From assembly GCA_003696385.1 (NCBI GenBank), contig RFHO01000158.1, positions 1-32,990 on the forward strand: a DNA stretch of 32,990 nt. Direction: 5' to 3'. The notes beneath the pieces were generated by a model. The model was not told the origin of the DNA and ran no database searches. It was given only the letters and a program-made list of their open reading frames with translations. Both the position numbers and the translations under genes were made by a program. How positions within the stretch are numbered: position 1 is the stretch's first letter; every line of letters starts with the position of its first letter. The stretch comes from Planctomycetota bacterium. Lineage in GTDB: Bacteria > Planctomycetota > Planctomycetia > Planctomycetales > Planctomycetaceae. This document shows, piece by piece, positions 1-7,848 of the stretch.

Positions 1-3
1 CAC

Positions 4-74
4 TGCCCGGTGGTGTAACGGTAGCACGCTTGACTCTGGATCAAGTAGTCGGGGTTCGAATCCCTGCCGGGCAA
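4..74 (+). tRNA. tRNA-Gln (anticodon CTG)
   Basis: Cloverleaf folds by hand: acceptor TGCCCGG/CCGGGCA, anticodon arm CTTGA-CTCTGGA-TCAAG (anticodon CTG), T-arm CGGGG-TTCGAAT-CCCTG. No encoded CCA. Confidence 0.95.
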
Positions 75-908
75 CTTTTCCGAACAACCGTCTTTCGGGA
101 CCGGCTCCTCCAGCCGGCACTGACGCACTCGCCGCACTTCCGAGTCGTCGGCATTTCGGCCGGCATGGTTCTTCACCTTCCCACGTCCGGAAGACCTCGC
201 GCCACAACCACGCATACTCTGCGTCTCGACCTCGACATCCGTCGCCACCAACACACTGTACGCCGGCTGCCTTTCGCATAAGACGCTCGGTTGCCGTCCG
301 TCGTCGTGGAGGTCGCCCCCATCCGCACTCCGCACGCCATCCGTTGCATTCGTCCCGCTTCCCAGCGGACCCTGCGTCCATTTCCGCACCCGCTACGCGC
401 GGAAGCGGCGTGGACGCAACTCCGGCTGCCGCAGGGAACCACACGGACCAACGCCGCAAACCCGAATACTCGCTGCCCCGTGGCGCCGTGGAGTAACAGC
501 CCGCCGTGACCTCCGTCGGTCGGCAGACTCATGCACCGCTCGAATGGGCGCAACGATGAAATCGGCCTTCCTGAAAGCTTCCCAGTGAAATCAAATGGCT
601 GTTGCAGTCGTGACCGTGACAGGTATTACAGTGCCTTCGATGTCGTGCAGATCGTTGTCCGGCGATTTGAGCATCTTCGTGGAATGTATCAACCTTGCCA
701 GCATGCCCCGTACGATATCGGGACGCAGCAGTCACCCGGTTGAAGACTCGTGGAGCACAGTCACTATTAGGCACGCCCGGGGCCTCTCCGCTGGCTCTAC
801 TGCTGTTAGTTGAGTGAGCACTTTGTTGGGCGCGGCACCGGCATTCGCCTTCAAACCTTTCATCGGGCCATAGACGTTTGACGTCCTTGGCATTCAAAAG
901 GAATACTC

Positions 909-1331
909 ATGTTACCATCGGTTCTTCGCAGCGCGGGTTCGATTGTTCTCAGCTTGGCCGTTGCGCTGGGACTGGTGATCGCCGTTGAAGTCTTCGGCGC
1001 CGCCGTCCACCCGTTTCCGCCGGGCGCCGACACCAGCGACCCGGAAGTCATCAAGGCCCACGTGGCAAAGTTTCCTCACTGGGTCCTGGCCGTCGTCGCC
1101 ATCGCATGGGGGTTGACCGTTTTCGTCAGCGTCTGGCTGGCAACGCGACTCGGGCCGAACCGACATCCGGCGCATGGTATTTTCGTGGGTTTGCTTCTGC
1201 TCTCGGCAGTCACCTGCAACATGACGATGTTGCCATACCCAGTGTGGTTCGAGGTCACAAACTGGGTCATTTTTCCAGCGGCCATTTATGCCGCTGTAAT
1301 GGTAGGTCGAGGGCCGAGACGGGAAGGTTGA
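909..1331 (+). CDS. Small hypothetical membrane protein (about 4 predicted TM helices)
   Basis: 140-aa ORF with ATG preceded by AAAGGA; hydrophobic segments VLSLAVALGLVIAVEVFGAAV, WVLAVVAIAWGLTVFVSVWLA, GIFVGLLLLSAVTCNMTML, NWVIFPAAIYAAVMV. Confidence 0.7.
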   Translation: MLPSVLRSAGSIVLSLAVALGLVIAVEVFGAAVHPFPPGADTSDPEVIKAHVAKFPHWVLAVVAIAWGLTVFVSVWLATRLGPNRHPAHGIFVGLLLLSAVTCNMTMLPYPVWFEVTNWVIFPAAIYAAVMVGRGPRREG

Positions 1332-1527
1332 CCTGTGAACTCGTTGGCATCCCGGTTTTCAGTATCGGCGGACGGATATCACCGCGGCCTGCGTGGCGTA
1401 TCCGTCGCGTGGTTCGATGTGTTTCAATTTCCTGCCGACCGACGGCCATGGGCGCACCAGCCCGTGATGCTGTTCGCTCCCCGGCTCGGCAGATCGGCGA
1501 ACACAAGTCTTGTCGAGGCGGAATGAC

Positions 1528-2040
1528 ATGAAGGTGACGGTCGTCGATGGAGACCTGCTCGACCAGAATGTCGATGTCATCGTCAACCCATGGAATCGGA
1601 ACGTCATTCCATGGTGGCTACTCATTCCGCAAGGGGTGTCCCGTGCGATCAAGAAACGTGGCGGTCTGCAGCCGTTTCGCGAACTCGGGCGAATGGGCCC
1701 CATTCCGCTCGGTCATGCCGTGGAAACTTCGGCTGGAAGGTTGCCCTTCAGGTCGATCATTCATGTGGCGGGGATCAACATGCTGTGGCGTTCGTCGGAA
1801 CGTTCGATCCGGGATTCCGTCCGAAACGCGATGGCCATCGCCAAGGCTCGTGGCTACAGGTCGGTGGCCCTCCCATTGATCGGCGCCGGATCCGGTGGCG
1901 GAAAGGCCGACGAAGTGCAGGCAATGATCGAGGACGAATTGAGCAAGTGCGATTTCGACGGCGAAGTCCGCATCGTCCGCTACTCCAAAACGCCCAAGGG
2001 CAAGGCCGAGAACCGCAGCGATGAACTCGAGCGGCGCTGA
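1528..2040 (+). CDS. Macro domain (ADP-ribose-binding) protein
   Basis: MKVTVVDGDLLDQNVDVIVNPWNRN...GVSRAIKKRGG...PLGHAVETSAGRLPFRSIIHVAGI...SVALPLIGAGSGG matches the macrodomain pattern. ATG at 1528 with upstream GAGGCGG is preferred over the TTG at 1510 in the ORF track. Confidence 0.85.
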   Translation: MKVTVVDGDLLDQNVDVIVNPWNRNVIPWWLLIPQGVSRAIKKRGGLQPFRELGRMGPIPLGHAVETSAGRLPFRSIIHVAGINMLWRSSERSIRDSVRNAMAIAKARGYRSVALPLIGAGSGGGKADEVQAMIEDELSKCDFDGEVRIVRYSKTPKGKAENRSDELERR

Positions 2041-2222
2041 AATGGACAACGGCGCATTCCCGCCCGATGATCAACGGCGCCGCGTGTCTGACAGCGACCC
2101 GGCACCCGCAGTAATGATTCGACGCGGCGGTGAAACGCCGTCAATGAAGTCGATCCACTGCTCGCCGACTGCACCAGCGGCGAACCGGTCCTGCACGGTC
2201 GGAACCTGTCGGACGCCGTCGT

Positions 2223-3128
2223 TCAGGGGCGAAACGACTCGCCTGGCAGCCCTTCCGGGATCAGGTCGACGGGGATGCGGCGCTCCCGCAGCAGGACGAA
2301 CAGGGCAGCCGCGATCAGGTCGGCCGTCGTTCCGGGATTCCGCCGGTTGCCGTCGGAACGCAGCCAGCGATCGAAGCGTTCCAGACGCTGTGGAGCGTCC
2401 GGCTCGCCGCGTTCCACCGCTTGCAGGACGTCGGCCGCGTGGCGGCTGACCAGCTCGGCTTCGGCCATGCCGCACTTGCGGGCGATCAGCGTGTCGGGAT
2501 GGGCAGCCAGTTCCCGCAGAAACACGTCGCGGACGGCGATCGCCCACGGAGCGGCCGCCATGGCACTCGCCAGTTCGTCGGCGAGCCGGAAGACGTCCGC
2601 GAAATCGGTCACGTACTGAGCGGCCACGCGATCGCGGTCCCCCGCCGCGCGCATCGCGGTCAGCAGATCCGGCGGCGCCTCGCAGGCGCGGACGTCAAAC
2701 CGCTGCGACGTTCCCAGTCCGCCGGGGCGGGCCAGGCGGATCGCCGCGTAGACCGCTTCGGCGTCACTGCGTGTCAGAGTGCTCAGAACGCGTCGGATGC
2801 CCGCAACGAGCGGAACGCCTTCCGCCACCGCGCACAGCGGGGCGAGCAGCAGGACGATGCCAAGATTGGTGTTGGCTCCGATGGCGTCCTGCACGGCTTT
2901 GACGGCACCGAGCACGGCCGGGCCGACACCTGTTTCGCCCGCGCGGGCCAGATGCGGCGCGGAAACGTCGGCGGAGAGGAGGAAATCCGCGACCGAAACA
3001 TCCGCAAACGGCCGCCCCGGCGCGACGTTGCCCGGTTTGGGAGCCAGAACTTCCGCCTGGCACGCCAGCCGCACGCACCGCTCCAGCCACCTGACATACC
3101 CCGAAGGATCTTCCGTCGAACCAGCCAT
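2223..3128 (-). CDS. CitG-family (triphosphoribosyl-dephospho-CoA synthase-like) protein
   Basis: LACQAEVLAPKPGNVAPGRPFADVSVADFLLSA...GANTNLGIVLLLAPL...ARPGGLG are CitG-type motifs. Start MAGSTEDP chosen; the ORF is open to 3206. Confidence 0.75.
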   Translation of the reverse strand: MAGSTEDPSGYVRWLERCVRLACQAEVLAPKPGNVAPGRPFADVSVADFLLSADVSAPHLARAGETGVGPAVLGAVKAVQDAIGANTNLGIVLLLAPLCAVAEGVPLVAGIRRVLSTLTRSDAEAVYAAIRLARPGGLGTSQRFDVRACEAPPDLLTAMRAAGDRDRVAAQYVTDFADVFRLADELASAMAAAPWAIAVRDVFLRELAAHPDTLIARKCGMAEAELVSRHAADVLQAVERGEPDAPQRLERFDRWLRSDGNRRNPGTTADLIAAALFVLLRERRIPVDLIPEGLPGESFRP

Positions 3129-3461
3129 CGCCGCACACTCCGCTTTTCCGCCGTCGCGTCGCCGGCCGCGCTGCGCGACAGGCATCCCGGGACGCTCCGG
3201 GACCATTCAGTCTATCCGGTGTCGGTGGATGCGTTCACGGGCCCGACGGATGATTCGATTTGCTGCGGCCCGGGCGCGCGGCTTCCGGGATGGCACTGCC
3301 GTGGGGCGTTGCCATCGTCCCCTCGGAAGTCGAACATACGCGGTGTATGCAGCGAAGTGTGGTGTTCGTCGGGGGCGAACGCCGCGAGACGGCCGTGCCG
3401 GTCGCTCGTCGCGGGCGATCGGCCGATTGCGGCGGGGGTTGGCACGGTGAGCGGAAGTGCG

Positions 3462-3857
3462 ATGACCTTCGATGAGCTCGTGCAGTCCCGGCGGAAGTGG
3501 ATCGAAGAGGTGCTGCGGCCGTGGTGCCGGCGGGCGGCGCGTGCGGATCTGTTGGCAGCCGAGGCACAATGGACGGACCTGGCGGGGCAGGTCGACCCGC
3601 AGGAAACACTGTGGCCTTGGGCGTGGAGCCGATTCGAGGGGCTCGTGCATCCGGAGCTGCAGCGGCTGGACGAATCACGTGAAGTGACGATCGTCTTGCG
3701 GGACGGCCGTCGGGTTCGCGGGTTTCCGGACGGCCGCGAAAGCAGACGCGACGAACTGGTGCTGTTCCGCATCGATCCTCGGACCCGCGAACATCAGCGT
3801 TTCGGACCGTTGCGGATCGATCAGATCGAATTGGTCGTTCCAGCGGAGGCGGCATGA
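3462..3857 (+). CDS. Hypothetical protein (131 aa), translationally coupled to the downstream methyltransferase
   Basis: ATG at 3462 (MTFDELVQSRRKWIEEVLRPWCRRAAR...). Its stop overlaps the start of the next gene (ATGA). The upstream extension in the ORF track (2421-3461) is largely antisense to the CitG gene. Confidence 0.65.
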   Translation: MTFDELVQSRRKWIEEVLRPWCRRAARADLLAAEAQWTDLAGQVDPQETLWPWAWSRFEGLVHPELQRLDESREVTIVLRDGRRVRGFPDGRESRRDELVLFRIDPRTREHQRFGPLRIDQIELVVPAEAA

Positions 3858-4735
3858 CGGACGATCCGCGGCAGGACGTGCGTTTCGCGTTCGGTGAGAA
3901 CTGGCGGCGGTTTCTGCGCACGGTGGACGAGGCGCGGATCGCCGCCGCGGTCGGCTCGCTGCAGACGATGCTGGAGCGTGGAGATCTGAACGGCCTGCGA
4001 TTTCTGGACGTGGGTTGCGGCAGCGGCCTGTTCAGCCTGGCGGCGCGTCGTCTCGGGGCACGGGTGACGTCGTTCGACGTGGATCCACAATCGGTGGCCT
4101 GCACACGCGCGCTGAAGTGGCAATTCGCACCCGGCGATGCGGACTGGACGATTCTGGAGGGTTCGGTTCTGGACGCCACATTTGTGAAGCGGTTCGAACC
4201 GTTCGACGTGGTGTACAGCTGGGGCGTGCTGCATCACACCGGCGCGATGTGGGAAGCGTTGGAGAATGTCTGTGCGTTGGTCGCCCCGGACGGATACCTG
4301 TGTGTGGCGATCTACAACGACCAGGGCGGCGCCAGCCGTCGGTGGGCAGTGATCAAACGAACGTACAACGCCGCGCCGGCGGCGGTCCGATGGCTGATGG
4401 CCGCGGTGTTCTTCGTGGGTCACGAAGCGCGACAGGCAATGATTCGCGCGGTGCGGCTGAAGAATCCGCTGCCGTTTCGTGATTGGGCGGCGAAGAAACG
4501 GGAGCGAGGGATGTCGCCGTGGCACGACGCCGTGGACTGGATCGGCGGGTACCCGTTTGAAGTCGCGAAGCCGGAAGAGGTGTTCGACTTCGTGCGGCAA
4601 CGGGGATTCTGTCTGACGTACCTCCGCACGCAGGGTGGAGGGTACGGCTGCAACGAATTCACCTTCCGGCGTCATCCCTGCCCGCCGCCGGAGGCGGGTC
4701 ATCGATCGCGGCCGCTGGAGTCGCCCCGAGCCTGA
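3854..4735 (+). CDS. Class I SAM-dependent methyltransferase (UbiG-like fold)
   Basis: Motif I LRFLDVGCGSGLFSLAARRLGARVTSFDVDP; FDVVYSWGVLHHTGAMWEALENVCALVAPDGYLCVAIYN. Confidence 0.85.
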   Translation: MTDDPRQDVRFAFGENWRRFLRTVDEARIAAAVGSLQTMLERGDLNGLRFLDVGCGSGLFSLAARRLGARVTSFDVDPQSVACTRALKWQFAPGDADWTILEGSVLDATFVKRFEPFDVVYSWGVLHHTGAMWEALENVCALVAPDGYLCVAIYNDQGGASRRWAVIKRTYNAAPAAVRWLMAAVFFVGHEARQAMIRAVRLKNPLPFRDWAAKKRERGMSPWHDAVDWIGGYPFEVAKPEEVFDFVRQRGFCLTYLRTQGGGYGCNEFTFRRHPCPPPEAGHRSRPLESPRA

Positions 4736-5003
4736 ATCCGTCAAATTGGCACGGCAGTCAAGCTGCGTTTCACAGTGCGGTCCTGAAACCGTGCCGCCAA
4801 CGGAGCCCGGTCTCGCGGCGTATGGTTCGTTGGAAGGTCCGTCGTGCGGCGATTCGCGGGACCGGGCCCGAACCTGGTTCCGTGCAACGGCTTGCGGATG
4901 AGCGCACGGCCAGACGATGCAACAGCGGCGGACTGGCATCGCCGGCTCTGGGCGCGCGACGTGGTTGCTTCCATCGCTCGTGCCAGACCTTCTGCACACG
5001 TTC

Positions 5004-5019
5004 TGGCACGCTGTTTGCT
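5004..5019 (+). promoter_or_regulatory. Predicted sigma54 -24/-12 promoter upstream of htrA/degP
   Basis: CTGGCACG-CTGT-TTGCT matches the core consensus YTGGCACGNNNNTTGCW, with the required GG-N10-GC spacing (GG 5005-5006, GC 5017-5018). Confidence 0.7.
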
Positions 5020-5142
5020 GTGGTGCCGAGCGGACACTGCTGGCCCCGTCGCCGTGGTGGCGCCGCGGCGCAGTATCCGGCGGGCGGCATGGGCAGCAGC
5101 GGATGATGCGATAAGGATTCCAGCGAGAAGGAGGGCGGAGAC

Positions 5143-6660
5143 ATGCGTCAGACGGTTGGGATTCCGAAGTGGTTGCTATGTTTTCTGGTCGCCGGCGCGG
5201 CGACGGGCATTGCGGCGTTGGGGATCGTACTGGGGCCGGTGATTTCGTCCGCGGGGGCGCCCGCGGTTGCGCAGTCGGCACGGCCGCATTCGCCGGGTGT
5301 GGCGCAGGCGGACGACATTTCGCGGGCGTTCCGGCAGGCCGCCCGGATCATCGCTCCGAGCGTAGTGAGCATCGAGACTCAGAAACGCATCAATCTGCGG
5401 ATGCGGACGCCGTTTCGTGGAGACGTACCGGACGATTTTCTCCGCCGCTTCTTCGGCGACGACCTGGAGCGGTTTTTCGCCGTGCCCAGCCCGGGTGGCG
5501 TCCAGCACGGTTATGCGACCGGAGTCGTGGTCAGCCGGGACGGACACATTCTGACGAACAATCACGTGGTGGCCGACACCGACAAGATCCTGGTGCGGCT
5601 GCCGGGTGAGAAGACTTCGTACGACGCGACGCTGGTGGGCACGGACCCCAAGACGGACCTGGCGGTGATCAAGATCGATGCAGGTGACGTGGAACTTCAT
5701 CCGGCGCGACTGGCCGATTCGGATTCGTTGCAGGTCGGCGACTGGGTTCTGGCGGTCGGCGCCCCGTTCGGTCTGGACAATACGGTGACGGCCGGCATCA
5801 TCAGCGCGACCGGTCGGAATTCGGTCGGCATTGCCGATTATGAAAACTTCATCCAGACGGATGCGGCGATCAACCCCGGCAACAGCGGCGGCCCGCTGGT
5901 GAATCTGCGAGGCGAAGTCGTCGGCATCAATACGGCAATCGCCACGCGGTCTGGCGCCAACGCCGGAATCGGATTTGCGATTCCGAGCAACATGGCGCGG
6001 CGGATCATGCAAAGCCTGATCAAGACCGGGAAAGTCGAACGCGGCTGGTTGGGCGTGGTGATTCAGGATCTGAACAAGGGACTGGCGCGGTCGTTCGGCT
6101 ACACCGGAAGCGGCGGCGTACTGATCAGCGACGTCGCCCCCGACGGTCCGGGAGCGAAGGCCGGGCTGAAACCGGGTGACATCGTGGTGAAGTTCAACGG
6201 ACGGCCGGTCAACGGCGCCAGCGACCTGCGAAACCAGGTGGCTTCCACGCCGCCGAACACCGTGGTGGTGCTGGACGTGTTCCGTAACGGCAAAGTGCAG
6301 CAGGTGCGCGTCAAGCTCGGTCGGCTGGAAGAGTCCGCGTCGATCCAGAGCGTCGCTCCGGGCACGGCCGAGGTGGACGACTTGGGCATCGCCGTGCGAT
6401 CGTTGACTCCGGAGCTGGCCGAGCAACTGGGGTACGATCGCGACCAGAAGGGTGTGGTGGTCACCGAACTGGACCCCAACGGGCTGGCCGCACTTTCCGG
6501 GCTGCGTCGCGGTGACGTGATCGTCGACATCAATGGCATGGCCATCCGGTCGGTTTCGGACTTCAAGAAGGCGCTGCAGAAGTTCGACCTGAAGGAAGGC
6601 ATCCGCCTGACGGTCAAGAGCGGCGATTTCCATCGCTTCGTATTCATCCAGAAGCGCTGA
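5143..6660 (+). CDS. degP: HtrA/DegP-type periplasmic serine protease with two PDZ domains
   Basis: N-terminal signal/anchor; intact triad: LTNNHVV (His), KTDLAVIKI (Asp), NPGNSGGPL (Ser); PDZ segments GGVLISDVAPDGPGAKAGLKPGDIVVKFNGRPV and GVVVTELDPNGLAALSGLRRGDVIVDING. AGAAGGAGG upstream. Confidence 0.95.
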   Translation: MRQTVGIPKWLLCFLVAGAATGIAALGIVLGPVISSAGAPAVAQSARPHSPGVAQADDISRAFRQAARIIAPSVVSIETQKRINLRMRTPFRGDVPDDFLRRFFGDDLERFFAVPSPGGVQHGYATGVVVSRDGHILTNNHVVADTDKILVRLPGEKTSYDATLVGTDPKTDLAVIKIDAGDVELHPARLADSDSLQVGDWVLAVGAPFGLDNTVTAGIISATGRNSVGIADYENFIQTDAAINPGNSGGPLVNLRGEVVGINTAIATRSGANAGIGFAIPSNMARRIMQSLIKTGKVERGWLGVVIQDLNKGLARSFGYTGSGGVLISDVAPDGPGAKAGLKPGDIVVKFNGRPVNGASDLRNQVASTPPNTVVVLDVFRNGKVQQVRVKLGRLEESASIQSVAPGTAEVDDLGIAVRSLTPELAEQLGYDRDQKGVVVTELDPNGLAALSGLRRGDVIVDINGMAIRSVSDFKKALQKFDLKEGIRLTVKSGDFHRFVFIQKR

Positions 6661-6750
6661 AGCGCCGCCGCGGTGCGAGGGTTCGCCCGCAGCTGGGTTA
6701 CCTGGCCGCGGCGACGAGCCGGAGCGATCGCAGATGCCTGCAGCCTCCTG

Positions 6751-6786
6751 CCGGCACCGATCGGTGGAACCGTTCGGTGCCGGTTT
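6751..6786 (+). terminator. Possible rho-independent terminator after degP
   Basis: Perfect 10-bp stem CCGGCACCGA/TCGGTGCCGG with a 13-nt loop, followed by TTTCGTCT (weak T-tract). Confidence 0.45.
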
Positions 6787-7018
6787 CGTCTCGTGCCCGG
6801 CGATGGTGAAGCGCCGCCGGCAAGCGCCCCAGCGGCGACCGCGGCGAGACGACGAAACGGGGCAACCGCGCGTGGCGGTATTTTGCAACGAACGATACGC
6901 TGCGAGCAGCCCGCAACAGAAACACCGGCGGCGAACAGGCTGGGCGTCTGCGCGCGGTGAGACTCTGATGCGTGAGGACGGCCGCGACAGCGGATCCGAA
7001 CGACCGAGGAGCTTGCGC

Positions 7019-7759
7019 ATGAGGTTGTTGCTGCTATTGACCGGACTGGTGTTGATGGGCAACTTCGGCTGCCAGGGTAGCGTTCCGGCACCGGCTCCCC
7101 CGGTACGGACGGCACCCGATCCCGCCGCAGAGGACGATCCGACGGCCCCGCAGACGTATCAGGTGCGTTTCCACACGACCAAAGGTGATTTCGTGGTGGA
7201 AGTGCACCGTGACTGGGCGCCGCGGGGCGCGGATCGTTTCTATCGCCTGGTGAACGAGGGCTTCTACGACAATTGTGCGTTCTTCCGAATCGTGCCGAAC
7301 TTCGTCGTCCAGTTCGGCATCAACGGCGACCCGAGCGTGCAGGATCGGTGGCGGGACGCTGTGATCCTGGACGACCCGGTAAAACAGTCCAACCGCCGGG
7401 GCACGATCACCTTCGCCACCAGCGGGCCGCACAGTCGGACCACGCAGGTTTTCATCAACCTGGCGGACAACGGGCGGTTGGACGAGATGGGCTTTGCCCC
7501 GTTCGGCGAAGTGATCGAGGGCATGGACGTGGTCGATTCGCTGAACGCCGAATACGGCGAACGGCCGGATCAGTCACGGATCCAGTTCGAAGGGAACGCC
7601 TATCTGAAGCGCGAATTTCCGCGACTCGATTACATTCTGACCGCGCGGGTCGTTGCACCTGGAAAACCGGCGCAGTCCAGTTCGTCTGCGGCCTCCGGCG
7701 GAGGGCAACCGGACGGCGAAGAAGACGGACGCTCCGTATCGCCGCCGGAGGCGCCGTGA
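7019..7759 (+). CDS. Cyclophilin-type peptidyl-prolyl cis-trans isomerase, probable lipoprotein
   Basis: MRLLLLLTGLVLMGNFGCQG signal/lipobox-like; FHTTKGDFVVEVHRDWAPRGADRFYRLVNEGFYDNCAFFRIVPNFVVQFGINGDP...SRTTQVFINLADNGRLDEMGFAPFGEVIEGMDVVD. Confidence 0.9.
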   Translation: MRLLLLLTGLVLMGNFGCQGSVPAPAPPVRTAPDPAAEDDPTAPQTYQVRFHTTKGDFVVEVHRDWAPRGADRFYRLVNEGFYDNCAFFRIVPNFVVQFGINGDPSVQDRWRDAVILDDPVKQSNRRGTITFATSGPHSRTTQVFINLADNGRLDEMGFAPFGEVIEGMDVVDSLNAEYGERPDQSRIQFEGNAYLKREFPRLDYILTARVVAPGKPAQSSSSAASGGGQPDGEEDGRSVSPPEAP

Positions 7760-7848
7760 TGTCGGCGCCCGGCTGATTCCGCGGCATCGACGGTCGACCG
7801 CCGGGACGGACGCAGCGGGCGGCCGAACGTTTTGGGCGGATCCAACCG

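Noticed and set aside
825-831. GTTGGGC resembling an integron attC right half-site (GTTRRRY) ahead of the small membrane-protein gene
   Set aside because: No RYYYAAC partner or imperfect palindrome of attC length found upstream, and no integrase in the window.
529-897. Minus-strand ORF containing RHCNTCHGHDC, suggestive of a cytochrome c CxxCH motif
   Set aside because: No supporting family context, no signal sequence, and composition unlike the surrounding genes. At most a decayed fragment; it would need a protein search to revive.
6872-6886. TGGCGGTATTTTGCA before the cyclophilin gene as a second sigma54 site
   Set aside because: Spacing is one nucleotide short and the -24 element is degenerate.
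5176-7062. 628-aa minus-strand ORF opposite degP
   Set aside because: Same codon register as degP; low-complexity, R/D/H-rich translation.
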